Of a stretch of DNA of 57,220 nt, positions 34,130 to 42,888 are shown one piece after another. Origin of the DNA: Maricaulis sp. (GTDB lineage Bacteria > Pseudomonadota > Alphaproteobacteria > Caulobacterales > Maricaulaceae); assembly GCF_030149425.1 (NCBI RefSeq), contig NZ_JASBRQ010000058.1, positions 1 to 57,220 of the forward strand, given 5' to 3'. Each line of letters starts with the position of its first letter. Position 1 is the first letter of the stretch. The notes beneath the pieces are model-generated. The model had not been told where the DNA came from, did not search any database, and worked only from the letters and a program-made list of their open reading frames with translations. Both the position numbers and the translations under genes were made by a program.

Positions 34130-35470
34130 CTAATTGCCGCAAGCCTCTGAAATCATCCGGCTGACATGGCCGGCGATAGCCGCGCCGGCCTGTGCGGACA
34201 TGCCACCGGGCAGGCTGGTATACTCGCCCGGCTGGCCGGTTACGGCGTCCTGGAAGAGATGGTTCGCACCCTCAATCACCTCGATTGTGGTGGTCTCGCT
34301 GGAGCGCAGGCTTTCCACCCGGGCGACCGATGAGGCGCGAACAACCTGCAGATCCAGCGCGCCGAAGACGAAACTGGCGGGTCCGTCATAGCCGGAAATG
34401 GCGCTTGCCGGGTCCAGATCCAGTGCGTTCTGGGCGTAGTTTGAGCCCCAAATCAGGCCCTGTTGCTGTGCTGTTCCGGTGGGAATTCCGCGCGCGATCA
34501 GTGCGCTTTCGATGGCCGGCCCGGCTTCTCCCGGCGGGCTCTCGCGCATCGCCGTCATCACCGCCATCTGGATATCGCGCTGCGCCGCGATCTGGGCCTC
34601 GCTGCCGCCCGCCGCCCGGATCATCGCTTCGGCTTGTTCCAGCAGTGTGTCGCTCATCGAGGACACCATGGGCGCCAGGGCCAGAATGAAGTCCGGCTGT
34701 CCCGCATCGGCGGCCAGAAAGGCGAGCATGCCGCCCTCGGAATGTCCGATCAGACCGACGCATTGGTCATTGATGCCGTTGGCCTGGCGCAGGGCGTTGA
34801 GAGCGGCGGCGGCATCGTCGGCGATCTCCTGCGGGTGATCGGGAATGACGGCATCGGATTCGCCGACGCCGCGATCATCCAGGCGCAGGCTGGCAATTCC
34901 CTGCGTGGCGAGGGCATCGGCCAGATCCACAAAGATGCGATGCTCGCCCACAGTCATGTCGCGGTCCTGCGGACCGGAGCCGCTGATGATGTAGAGCGCG
35001 GGCGCATGCTCGACGCCCTGCGGCCGGCGTAGCGTGCCGGCCAGACGGACGCCGTTGGCATCGACACTGAAGGCCTGGTCGCGCGGGTCTGCGGCCGGAG
35101 CGGGGGTGTCTTGCGGGGTATGCGGCATCAGATCGAGGTCAAACGCCTGCCCGGCCTGGGAAAACCGACCGTCGATAGCGCCGTTGTCGGTCAGCGTGCC
35201 CCGATACCCGGCCTGGGCCATGGCCAGGTCCACGACCAGAACCCCGTCCTCGACATCCACGGCAGACGCGGGGATGCGGGCATTGCCCTGGTCGACGCTG
35301 ATCATATAGCCGCTCAGGGCCCCATCCGTGTCCTCAATGACGAAATCCAGCCGCAGCTGGGCCGATCCGACATCGAGCGTGCCGCGCCAATGGCCTGCAT
35401 AGGGCGATTGGGCCAGGGCTGGCGCGGCGAAACCGGCCAGGATCAGGGTCGCGAGAGCAAGCAGCCGCAT
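34130..35470 (-). CDS. Secreted alpha/beta hydrolase
   Basis: A 446-residue exported protein. I chose the start MRLLALATLI at 35470, since AAGGAG lies just upstream and the next residues form a clear signal peptide ending ALAQS. An N-terminal beta-rich domain (about 20-120; GHWRGTLDVGSAQLRLDF) is followed by the hydrolase fold: ISGSGPQDRD oxyanion region, nucleophile elbow GHSEGG, and His in EGANHLF. The layout matches peptidase-like S9/serine aminopeptidase family hydrolases with an unknown substrate. It is divergent from the ArsR/SdpI pair. Confidence 0.85.
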   Translation of the reverse strand: MRLLALATLILAGFAAPALAQSPYAGHWRGTLDVGSAQLRLDFVIEDTDGALSGYMISVDQGNARIPASAVDVEDGVLVVDLAMAQAGYRGTLTDNGAIDGRFSQAGQAFDLDLMPHTPQDTPAPAADPRDQAFSVDANGVRLAGTLRRPQGVEHAPALYIISGSGPQDRDMTVGEHRIFVDLADALATQGIASLRLDDRGVGESDAVIPDHPQEIADDAAAALNALRQANGINDQCVGLIGHSEGGMLAFLAADAGQPDFILALAPMVSSMSDTLLEQAEAMIRAAGGSEAQIAAQRDIQMAVMTAMRESPPGEAGPAIESALIARGIPTGTAQQQGLIWGSNYAQNALDLDPASAISGYDGPASFVFGALDLQVVRASSVARVESLRSSETTTIEVIEGANHLFQDAVTGQPGEYTSLPGGMSAQAGAAIAGHVSRMISEACGN

Positions 35471-35519
35471 GGGGAACTCCTTTGGTCTGGGAACTGTTTC
35501 GATCAATTGTTAGGAAAAA

Positions 35520-35546
35520 GCCTAATTAGGCAAGCGACAAATTTGT
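35520..35546. promoter_or_regulatory. Two palindromes, candidate operator of the ArsR/SdpR-like regulator
   Basis: GCCTAATTAGGC (35520-35531) and ACAAATTTGT (35537-35546) are perfect palindromes in the 91-bp divergent region, 15-42 bp before the regulator ATG. TTAGG at 35510-35514 gives an extra half-site. The placement suits autorepression and possibly control of the hydrolase gene. Confidence 0.55.
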
Positions 35547-35561
35547 GCTACATGATTCGTC

Positions 35562-35843
35562 ATGTCCGATGTCTTCAAAGCTCTGGCCCACCCGGTACGC
35601 CGTGACGTCCTGCGCAAACTGCGTGAGGGACCGATCAGTGCCGGGGACCTGGCGGAGGACTATCCCGTGTCCAAGCCGACCATGTCGGGGCATTTCAAAG
35701 TGCTCAAAGATGCGGAGCTGATCGTCGCCGAGAAGCACGGAACCACGATCAAATACCGGCTCAATGCCAGTGTTGCCGACGAGGCCCTGGCCTGGTTGAT
35801 GGAGCTGGTGGGCAAGGATGGCGAGGAGGATTCGACGTCATGA
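35562..35843 (+). CDS. ArsR-family autorepressor (SdpR-like)
   Basis: A 93-residue winged-helix protein (VFKALAHPVRRDVLRKLREG, then YPVSKPTMSGHFKVLKDAEL as recognition helix and IKYRLN wing). It lacks the Cys clusters of metal-sensing ArsR proteins, fitting the SdpR type, which represses its own operon and is relieved when the partner membrane protein is engaged. Its stop overlaps the SdpI-like ATG (ATGA). Palindromic candidate operators lie immediately upstream. Confidence 0.9.
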   Translation: MSDVFKALAHPVRRDVLRKLREGPISAGDLAEDYPVSKPTMSGHFKVLKDAELIVAEKHGTTIKYRLNASVADEALAWLMELVGKDGEEDSTS

Positions 35844-36535
35844 TCCGAAAAGGTATGATTTTCACGATACCGCTTGTCCTGGCGATGTTCGCGATGTCGG
35901 CCTATGGCTGGTTCAATGTCGAGCCGGGCACGCAATTGCCGGTGCATTGGGGCGTCGACGGTCAGCCCGATCGTTATGGCAGCCGGTTTGAAGCTTTTCT
36001 GATCATGCCGCTCTTCATGGCGGGTGTTCTGGTGCTGATGGCGATCTTGCCCTTCATCGATCCGCGCGGCCGCAATCTGCAACGCTCTCGACCGGCCTAT
36101 CTGACGGTCTGGGTCGGTACTTATGTCTTCATCACTGCCGTGCATGCCGTCGTGGTGATGGCCTCGCTCGAGCTCTTGCCCAATGGCGGCGCCGATATCA
36201 TGCCGCAGTTGGTTGTCGCTGGCTCGGGCCTGTTGATGATGCTGATCGGCAATGTGCTGGGCAAGGCCCGGCCCAACTGGTTCCTGGGTATCCGCACGCC
36301 GTGGACGCTCTCGTCCGACCGCGCCTGGGACCGCACGCACCGGCTCACCGGACGCCTGATGGTGCTGGGCGGAGCGGTGATGGTTGTCGCGATCTTCATG
36401 TTGCCGCCGCAGCTTGGATTTATTGTCGTCGCTGCAGGGGCCCTGATCCCGGCCGTGACCGGGGTGATCTACTCCTATTTCGCCTGGCGCGACGACCCGG
36501 AGCGCGAAACTGCATCTCCTGAGGAAGTGGAATAG
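35840..36535 (+). CDS. SdpI/YhfL-like membrane protein (DUF1648)
   Basis: A 231-residue polytopic membrane protein, about six helices. The N-terminal DUF1648 signature is visible (PVHWGVDGQPDRYGSR at about residues 34-49). The SdpI motif follows later (ANWFLGIRTPWTLSSD-like segment at about 148-163). In Bacillus, SdpI confers immunity to the SdpC toxin and sequesters SdpR; in proteobacteria the pair is common without SdpC, and its signal is unknown. Translational coupling to the ArsR gene supports the same two-part logic here. Confidence 0.88.
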   Translation: MIRKGMIFTIPLVLAMFAMSAYGWFNVEPGTQLPVHWGVDGQPDRYGSRFEAFLIMPLFMAGVLVLMAILPFIDPRGRNLQRSRPAYLTVWVGTYVFITAVHAVVVMASLELLPNGGADIMPQLVVAGSGLLMMLIGNVLGKARPNWFLGIRTPWTLSSDRAWDRTHRLTGRLMVLGGAVMVVAIFMLPPQLGFIVVAAGALIPAVTGVIYSYFAWRDDPERETASPEEVE

Positions 36536-36602
36536 CGCTTCTGCTTGTCACAGAACGCGTTGAGGTTTAGGCGAGCGGTGTCAGTTTGTCCGGAGACCCG
36601 CC

Positions 36603-37835
36603 ATGTCCACCTCGCGCCCCATCAACAAGATTGTCCTCGCCTATTCCGGCGGTCTGGATACCTCGGTCATTCTGAAGTGGCTGCAGGAGGAATATAACGC
36701 CGAGGTGGTCACCTTCACCGCCGATCTGGGCCAGGGTGAAGAGCTCGGCCCGGCCCGCGCCAAGGCTGAGGCCGCCGGTGTCTCGGAGATTTTCATCGAG
36801 GATCTGCGCGAGGAATTCGTGCGCGATTTCGTCTATCCGATGGTGCGCGCCAATGCAGTTTATGAAGGCCTTTACCTGCTGGGGACCTCGATCGCACGAC
36901 CGCTGATCTCCAAGCGCCTGGTTGAGATTGCGCACGAAACCGGGGCAGATGCCGTGGCCCATGGTGCCACCGGCAAGGGCAATGACCAGGTGCGTTTCGA
37001 GCTCGGCGTTTATGCCCTCGACCCGGATCTGCGGGTCATCGCGCCCTGGCGCGAGTGGGATCTGACCTCGCGGACCAAGCTGATCGAGTATGCGGAGTCG
37101 CGCGGCATTGATGTGCCGACCGACAAGCGTGGCGAGGCGCCCTTCTCTGTCGACGCCAACCTCTGGCACACCTCCTCGGAGGGCAAAATGCTCGAGGATC
37201 CGTCCGAAGAGGCCTTCGAAATGGTCTATCAGCGGACACTGCGCCCGGAAGATGCACCGGATCAGCCGGAATACATCACGCTTGAATTTGAGGCCGGCGA
37301 CGCCGTCGCCTTGAATGGCGAGGCGCTCTCCCCGGCCAAACTCCTGACTGCATTGAACGAGCTCGGGCGCCGGCATGGTATCGGTCGCCTCGATCTGGTC
37401 GAAAACCGGTTTGTCGGCATGAAATCGCGCGGCATTTACGAGACCCCGGGCGGTGAAATCCTGATGGCCGCCCATCGCGGGATCGAGCAACTCACCCTTG
37501 ATCGCGGCGCCGGCCACCTCAAGGACGAGCTCATGCCGCGTTATGCCAAGCTGGTCTATGAAGGTTTCTGGTTCTCTCCGGAACGCGAGATGCTGCAGGC
37601 CGCGATCGACAAAAGTCAGGAGTTTGTCAGTGGGGAAGTCCGGCTCAAACTCTATAAGGGCAGCGTCAATGTGGTCGGCCGCTCCTCGCCGGCTTCGCTC
37701 TACTCGCTTGAGCATGTCACCTTCGAGGATGACGATGTCTACGACCAGAAGGATGCCCAGGGCTTCATCCGGCTTAATGCATTGCGCTTGCAATTGCTGG
37801 CTCAACGCCGCCGCCGGCTCGGCCGCAACGATTGA
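36603..37835 (+). CDS. argG: Argininosuccinate synthase
   Basis: A 410-residue cytoplasmic enzyme joining citrulline and aspartate with ATP in arginine synthesis. The ATP pyrophosphatase loop [10 protein letters not shown] is at about residues 13-22, and the family segments [23 protein letters not shown] and [11 protein letters not shown] are present. Length is typical. GGAGA lies eight bases before the ATG. The gene stands alone, with a 67-bp gap after the SdpI-like gene and no clear terminator directly after it. Confidence 0.98.
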   Translation: MSTSRPINKIVLAYSGGLDTSVILKWLQEEYNAEVVTFTADLGQGEELGPARAKAEAAGVSEIFIEDLREEFVRDFVYPMVRANAVYEGLYLLGTSIARPLISKRLVEIAHETGADAVAHGATGKGNDQVRFELGVYALDPDLRVIAPWREWDLTSRTKLIEYAESRGIDVPTDKRGEAPFSVDANLWHTSSEGKMLEDPSEEAFEMVYQRTLRPEDAPDQPEYITLEFEAGDAVALNGEALSPAKLLTALNELGRRHGIGRLDLVENRFVGMKSRGIYETPGGEILMAAHRGIEQLTLDRGAGHLKDELMPRYAKLVYEGFWFSPEREMLQAAIDKSQEFVSGEVRLKLYKGSVNVVGRSSPASLYSLEHVTFEDDDVYDQKDAQGFIRLNALRLQLLAQRRRRLGRND

Positions 37836-37981
37836 TTGCGGCCCGCGGTCCTGCCTTTGCGCCGGGCTGAAGGGCTAAACCCTGAGAACCCAAGTCAGCT
37901 CATGAAATATGAGTAGGCGTCGCTAGTGCTTTACTCCCGCCGCACGGGGGGCAAGGCTGACTTTTGCGCAATAGGCTGAGG

Positions 37982-37997
37982 TTAATTTCGTTTTAAC
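37982..37997. promoter_or_regulatory. CtrA-binding site upstream of histidine kinase
   Basis: TTAA-TTTCGTT-TTAAC matches the full CtrA consensus TTAA-N7-TTAAC and lies 53 bp before the kinase ATG, a position suited to promoter control by the cell-cycle regulator CtrA. Confidence 0.7.
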
Positions 37998-38049
37998 ACG
38001 CTGGCGCGAGTGTGTGGCCGTGCTTTGGGGGAGCCGGAATAGGTAGACG

Positions 38050-39192
38050 ATGATCTGGGACCCAGTGCTCTTAAAGAGCGTCCTCGATTTATTCTACGCT
38101 GCTGCGACAATCACCGTGATTGTCCTGTTGATCCGTTGCGCTCAAACGCCGGCCCTGCATGAGCTTCGTGGCGACTTCTTCCTGATCACGATCGGTCTCT
38201 TCCTGCGCTTCGGCTTTTACGGCCTCGATCTGATGACCGTTGTCCTCGGCCCCGGCCTCATCGGCCAGGAGCGGGCGCTGGCTTTTTCCGACTATCTGCA
38301 TACGAGCGTTCAGCCGCCGATCGATTTCATATCGACGATCTTCCTGATCATCGGCTTCCTGCAGCTCTTGCGCAGGCTGATGGCCATGTTCGGCCGTATG
38401 CAGCGATCCGAGGCTGCCTTGCGGCAGGAACTTGGCAGCCGCAGCGAAACCGAAAGCGAACTGATCGCCAAGGCCGAGCGGCAACGCGTCAGCAACCGGT
38501 CGAAATCGGAATTCATGGTCGGTATCAGCCACGAGCTGCGAACCCCGCTGAACGGGATCATCGGCCTGGCCAGCCTGATGTCGAATACCGACATGTCCGG
38601 CGATCAGCGCAAACTCTTGTCGACGCTCGAACAATCAGCCAAGGCCATGCTCTCCCGGGTCAATGATGTGCTGGACCTGGCGCGGCTTGAAAGCGGCCAA
38701 ATCGAGCTCCGTACCCAGTCCTTCTCGCCCTGCGAGCTGGCCCGCAATGTCGACGCCTTGTATCAGCCCTTCGCCGGTGAAAAGGGCCTGGAGCTGAAAA
38801 CCAGCTGTACCGACGACGCCCAGGGTCTGGTCATTGGCGATGCTGTGCTGATCAAGCAAGCCCTGAACAATCTCGTCTCCAACGCGATCAAATACACGCC
38901 GTCCGGCTCGGTGAGCATTGAAACCGATGTCCATGCCGCGGCCGCGGAACGCCTGTGGCTGCAGATCTGGGTCAGCGATACCGGGATCGGGATGGACCAG
39001 GCAATCATCGATCGTGTTGCCGATCCGATGCATACCATCAATGAGGGCGAGACCGGTCTGGGTCTGGCGATCGCCAGCCGGATCGTCAAATTGCTCAATG
39101 GACGCTTGCTGATCGAGACCACGCGTCAGACCGGCACGCGGATCGGTTTCCAGGTCCAGGTCCAGATCGAACCGGAAGCGGACGACGACTAG
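38050..39192 (+). CDS. Membrane sensor histidine kinase
   Basis: A 380-residue kinase. Three membrane helices (about 11-30, 43-66 and 90-108) are followed by a short coiled coil (about 112-150), then the HisKA domain with phospho-acceptor His161 in SHELRTPLNGII. The ATPase domain shows the N box ALNNLVSNAIKYT, DTGIGM and GETGLGLAIA. No receiver or PAS domain is present, so its partner must be encoded elsewhere. A perfect CtrA box 53 bp upstream suggests cell-cycle-timed expression. Its stop overlaps the convergent thpR stop by four bases. Confidence 0.93.
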   Translation: MIWDPVLLKSVLDLFYAAATITVIVLLIRCAQTPALHELRGDFFLITIGLFLRFGFYGLDLMTVVLGPGLIGQERALAFSDYLHTSVQPPIDFISTIFLIIGFLQLLRRLMAMFGRMQRSEAALRQELGSRSETESELIAKAERQRVSNRSKSEFMVGISHELRTPLNGIIGLASLMSNTDMSGDQRKLLSTLEQSAKAMLSRVNDVLDLARLESGQIELRTQSFSPCELARNVDALYQPFAGEKGLELKTSCTDDAQGLVIGDAVLIKQALNNLVSNAIKYTPSGSVSIETDVHAAAAERLWLQIWVSDTGIGMDQAIIDRVADPMHTINEGETGLGLAIASRIVKLLNGRLLIETTRQTGTRIGFQVQVQIEPEADDD

Positions 39193-39728
39193 CCGAGCGG
39201 GTAATCGGCCAGCTTCTGATAGAGATTGCTGTCCCCGCGCTTCGGCCAGCTGCGATACAGTGAGAAATGCGTGACGGCGAGCGGCTCGATGCGGAAATGC
39301 GCGGTTCGCTCGAGGAAGCGGCGCAAGCGATCTTCCGGCGTGCCCTTGAGATAGGCCAGTGTCACATGCGGTTTGTAATTGCGCGTTTCGGCCTCCAGCC
39401 CGCTACGGCGGGCCGCGCGCTCGCAGCGGTCCTGCAAATACAATAACGGTTCGCTGGGGGTCACCCCGAGCCAGAGCGCGCGCGGTTCTGCCTTGCCGAA
39501 CCAGCCGCTGGAGCCGATGTTCAACGTAAACGGTGGAAGGCTGATCGCGGCAAGCTCGGCATCGAGGTCTTCGGCCTGACGTTCGCCAACCTCGCCGAAA
39601 AAGCGCAGCGTGACATGGAGGTTTTCCGCTGGGCGCCAGCGTGCGCCGGCGACGCCGCGCTGCAGGCGGGCGATCTGTGGCCGCACCTCATCGGGAAGCC
39701 CGATGGCCGCAAATAAACGCATCACCAT
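39189..39728 (-). CDS. thpR: RNA 2',3'-cyclic phosphodiesterase (LigT/ThpR)
   Basis: A 179-residue 2H-phosphoesterase. The two catalytic HxT motifs are HVTLRF (His38) and HVTLAY (His121), as the family requires. The fold is otherwise complete (RLFAAIGLPDEV at the start). These enzymes open 2',3'-cyclic phosphate ends of RNA and may ligate tRNA halves in vitro. The start MVMRLF is chosen with AGGGAA upstream; MRLF at 39722 is equally possible. Confidence 0.93.
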   Translation of the reverse strand: MVMRLFAAIGLPDEVRPQIARLQRGVAGARWRPAENLHVTLRFFGEVGERQAEDLDAELAAISLPPFTLNIGSSGWFGKAEPRALWLGVTPSEPLLYLQDRCERAARRSGLEAETRNYKPHVTLAYLKGTPEDRLRRFLERTAHFRIEPLAVTHFSLYRSWPKRGDSNLYQKLADYPLG

Positions 39729-39916
39729 GGCAAATTCCCTGACTTCTCAGACGCGTGGGCGATGTAGGCATAGTTCGGTACGATGTCACACCTTTAATAG
39801 GGGATAAGGGGGGACGCACACCCCCTTGCGTCCCGCCTTGCCATTTCCGGGCAAGGTGACGATATTACGCGGCAAAGCGTCTATCGTGGCGCAATTGCAA
39901 TGGTGAGAAGTAAGCA

Positions 39917-40681
39917 ATGAATGATTTTTCGCGTCCCTACGGCGCCGCGCCGTCCATGGACATGTCCGTCGATGCCGGCCTGCGCAGCTTTATGCTGGGC
40001 GTCTACAACAAGATGGCGCTCGGCCTCCTGATCTCCGCCGCCATCGCTTACGCAGTGGGCACCTTCTCCCCGCTGACCCAACTCGTATTCGGCACGCCGC
40101 TTATCTTCGTCGTTCAGTGGGGCCCGCTGGCTCTGCTGCTTGGCTCGGCTTTCCTGATGCGCAACCCGTCGCCGATGAGCAGTGCGCTTCTGTACTGGAC
40201 CATTGTCGGCCTGATTGGCGCCAGCCTGAGCATGTGGGTGATCCTCGCCACGTCCGGCCAGGCGGCGCAGACCATTGGCGGCCGCTCGCTCCAGGTTGAT
40301 TTCGGCACGATTGCCCAGGCCTTCATGATCACGGCCTCGTCTTTCCTGGCGCTGTCCTTCTTCGGCTACACCACCAAGCGTGACCTGTCGCCGATCCGCA
40401 GCTTCCTGTTCATGGCCATGATCGGTGCCATCCTGCTCGGCCTGGCGAATGCCTTCTTCTTCCAGTCCGGCCTGCTGGAGCTTGGCCTTCAGTTCGGCGT
40501 TCTGTTGCTGATGGCGGGCCTGATCGCCTGGCAGACGCAGGACCTCAAGATCATGTACTACCAGATCGCTGGCGATCAGCGCTCCATGGCGGTGATGACC
40601 AATATGGGCGCTCTGAACCTCTACATCGCCTTCGTGAACATGTTCCAGATCATCCTGTCGCTGCTGGGTAGCCGCGAATAG
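39917..40681 (+). CDS. Bax inhibitor-1/YccA family membrane protein
   Basis: A 254-residue protein with a short polar N-terminus and seven membrane helices from about residue 28 to 250. The family segments FLALSFFGYTTKRDLSP and QTQDLKIMYYQIAG, with a conserved Asp near the last helices, identify the BI-1/TMBIM group. In bacteria YccA binds the FtsH protease, and other members are pH-sensitive calcium channels; the role here is not determined. A strong terminator follows. Confidence 0.95.
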   Translation: MNDFSRPYGAAPSMDMSVDAGLRSFMLGVYNKMALGLLISAAIAYAVGTFSPLTQLVFGTPLIFVVQWGPLALLLGSAFLMRNPSPMSSALLYWTIVGLIGASLSMWVILATSGQAAQTIGGRSLQVDFGTIAQAFMITASSFLALSFFGYTTKRDLSPIRSFLFMAMIGAILLGLANAFFFQSGLLELGLQFGVLLLMAGLIAWQTQDLKIMYYQIAGDQRSMAVMTNMGALNLYIAFVNMFQIILSLLGSRE

Positions 40682-40702
40682 GCACGATCCACAGATCACA
40701 AG

Positions 40703-40735
40703 AAAACCCCCGGAGCGCGCTGCTCCGGGGGTTTT
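40703..40735 (+). terminator. Bidirectional Rho-independent terminator
   Basis: Stem AAAACCCCCGGAGC / GCTCCGGGGGTTTT with a five-base loop, ending in a T-run. It serves the BI-1 gene and, read backwards, the DUF2794 gene. Confidence 0.9.
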
Positions 40736-40762
40736 TCTTTGCAGGCATGCGGGGTGGTCCCG

Positions 40763-41098
40763 CTAGTCGATCACCGTGAACTTCTTCTTGTCGAAAACCT
40801 TCAGCACCTGGGCCAGGTCATGGCCGCGCTTGAGGATCTGGCCGCCCAGGGCGACGACCTTGTATTCGCCCTGCTTATTACGATCGGCAGGTGTCTTGAT
40901 GACGCTATAGACCGGCAATTCGCTGGTCCGGCGGAAAATCGAGAAGATGGCGCAGTCCTTCAACCCGTCGATGGCGTAATCCTTCCACTCGCCCTGGGCC
41001 ACAAGGCGCCCGTAGACGCGCAGGATCTGATCCAGTTCGCGACGGTGCCACATGACGCTGGCACTAGCAGATTTCCCGGGTTGCGAGCTCTCGAACAC
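40763..41098 (-). CDS. DUF2794 family protein
   Basis: A 111-residue protein typical of alphaproteobacterial DUF2794: a conserved start (VMWHRRELDQILRVYGRLVA, about 15-34), GEWKDYAIDGLKDCAIFSIFR-like core and a C-terminal LKRGHDLAQVLKVFDKK. It is cytoplasmic with a small alpha/beta fold; no biochemical role is established. It shares the terminator at 40703-40735 with the BI-1 gene. Confidence 0.9.
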   Translation of the reverse strand: MFESSQPGKSASASVMWHRRELDQILRVYGRLVAQGEWKDYAIDGLKDCAIFSIFRRTSELPVYSVIKTPADRNKQGEYKVVALGGQILKRGHDLAQVLKVFDKKKFTVID

Positions 41099-41410
41099 AC
41101 AAATTCTCCTGACAGTTGTGTAGCATAAACTAGCTTACAAAGTTTTCACGGGTTTGCCCAAAAGTCGCCGCAATCCGGGCACCATGCCGCCACAGGTCGC
41201 CTCCACCGTCTGCCTCGTCGGCCGGACGCGCTAAGGCTTCAGGTCCTGGTTTTAGACAGCCCCCCCAGCCCCCCGGATCTCGGAGCTGCGACCGGTCGAC
41301 ACCCAGCCTTAACCCCTTCAATCCGCAACTTGCTTTGCCACTGCTTTGGCTCTGGCCAAGTGCGCGCCGTCGCGCTAACGCTAGTGTCTCACTGCCCCGA
41401 GCGCTGCCCC
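41099..41410. other. Gene-free divergent region
   Basis: This 312-bp gap between the DUF2794 gene (minus) and the ABC transporter operon (plus) should carry promoters for both. I see no convincing gene, hairpin or RNA in it; a 63-codon minus-strand frame lacks a ribosome site. Confidence 0.45.
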
Positions 41411-42148
41411 ATGCTGGTTGCCGACAACCTGGTCAAAAGCTTCGATAGCAAACGCGCCGTAAAAGGCGTCAGCTTCACCCTGGAGAAGGGCGAAGTGCTG
41501 GGATTTCTGGGGCCGAACGGGGCCGGCAAGACCACCACAATGCGTATGCTGGCCGGTTGCCTTGAGCCCGATGAGGGTATCGCCTCCATCGCCGGGTATA
41601 ACTGCGTTGAAGCACGCCTCGAGGCGCAGGCCCGGCTCGGTTTCCTGCCGGAGGGGGCACCAGCCTATCCGGCGATGACGCCGCGGGGTTTCGTCAAATT
41701 CGGTCTGCGCGCCCGTGGTTTTCGGGGTGATGCTCTGACCCGGGCCTGCGCGCTGGCCATTGAGCGTGTGCGGCTGGGCGAGGCCGCCGATCAGCCGATT
41801 GGAACCCTGTCCAAGGGCTTCAAGCGCCGCGCTGCTCTGGCTGCAGCCATTGCCCATGACCCGGCCGTGCTGATCCTCGACGAACCTACGGACGGGCTCG
41901 ACCCCAATCAGAAAGATGGTGTCCGCGCCTTGATCCGGGAAATGGCGCCCGACAAGGCGATCATCATCTCCACCCATATCCTTGAGGAAGTTCCGGCTGT
42001 GTGCAGCCGCGCCATCATTATCGCCAGTGGCAAGGTGTTGTTTGATGGCACGCCGCATGCCCTGGAAAAACGGGCAGAGGACGGATCCGTGGAGAGCGCG
42101 TTCCGGGCGCTGACCTTGACCGGTGAGACGCGGGAGAGTGCGGCGTGA
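41411..42148 (+). CDS. ABC transporter ATPase (GldA-like)
   Basis: A 245-residue ATPase. The start MLVADNLVKSF at 41411 is preferred because the fold begins there and the upstream frame is unlike protein. Walker A GPNGAGKTT is at 34-42, the signature LSKGFKRR replaces LSGGQ as in the GldA/CcmA-like branch, and Walker B VLILDEPTDGLD and the His loop (STHILEE) are intact. It energises the membrane partner encoded next (ATGA overlap). The set GldA-GldF-GldG-DUF4340 is an ABC system of unknown substrate in most bacteria. Confidence 0.92.
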   Translation: MLVADNLVKSFDSKRAVKGVSFTLEKGEVLGFLGPNGAGKTTTMRMLAGCLEPDEGIASIAGYNCVEARLEAQARLGFLPEGAPAYPAMTPRGFVKFGLRARGFRGDALTRACALAIERVRLGEAADQPIGTLSKGFKRRAALAAAIAHDPAVLILDEPTDGLDPNQKDGVRALIREMAPDKAIIISTHILEEVPAVCSRAIIIASGKVLFDGTPHALEKRAEDGSVESAFRALTLTGETRESAA

Positions 42149-42888
42149 TGCATGCCCTTCATGCCGTCTACCGGCGCGAGCTCCTGGCCTATTTCCAGAC
42201 CCCGCTGGCCTATGTTTTCCTGGCGGTCTTTGCCAGTGCAGCTCCGGCACTGGCCTTTCACATGGGCCGTTTCTTCGACACCAACCGGGCCGATCTGGCA
42301 CCCCTGTTCGACTATATGCCCTGGCTGCTCCTGATCTTGATGCCGGCGCTCGCCATGCGCAGCTGGGCCGAGGAACGCGACCGCGGAACGCTGGAATTCC
42401 TCATGGCCCTGCCGATCCCGCTGTGGGCGTCGACCCTGGGAAAATTCCTCGCCGCCTGGAGCGTCGCCGGTCTGGCCCTGGTCTTGACCTTCCCGATGTG
42501 GATTGCGGTCAACTATCTCGGCAATCCGGACAATGCCGCCATCCTGACCGGCTATTTCGGGGCTTTGCTGCTGGCGGGTGGATACCTGGCGCTGGGCCAG
42601 GCCCTGTCGGCCACGACGTCCAACCAGGTGGTCGCTTTCGTCCTCGGCACCAGCGCCTGCTTCCTGCTCACCATGACCGGCCTGCCGATCGTGCTGGCGG
42701 TCGTTGGCGACAGTGCGCCGGCGGCGGTCTCTGAGTTCATCGCATCGTTGAGCGCACTTGAGCATTACAACGCATTCCGCAATGGCGTGATTGCCCTGAC
42801 GGATGTGGTCTTCTTCCTCGGCCTGATCGCTGCCGCGCTGTCCTGTGCCGGCGTCCTGATCGCTGAACGGCGGGGAGGTGGCCGATGA
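42145..42888 (+). CDS. ABC transporter permease (GldF-like)
   Basis: A 247-residue ABC-2 type permease with six membrane helices and the family segment MRSWAEERDRGTLEFLMALPI (about residues 71-91). It overlaps the ATPase gene and the GldG-like gene by ATGA at both ends, so the three are one translational unit. In Bacteroidetes GldF supports gliding; elsewhere related permeases export unknown envelope components. Here it probably forms the channel for the GldA-like ATPase. Confidence 0.9.
   Translation: MMHALHAVYRRELLAYFQTPLAYVFLAVFASAAPALAFHMGRFFDTNRADLAPLFDYMPWLLLILMPALAMRSWAEERDRGTLEFLMALPIPLWASTLGKFLAAWSVAGLALVLTFPMWIAVNYLGNPDNAAILTGYFGALLLAGGYLALGQALSATTSNQVVAFVLGTSACFLLTMTGLPIVLAVVGDSAPAAVSEFIASLSALEHYNAFRNGVIALTDVVFFLGLIAAALSCAGVLIAERRGGGR

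Noticed and set aside
36567..37805. 412-codon open frame antisense to argG
   Set aside because: Lies wholly opposite argG and encodes no recognisable protein.
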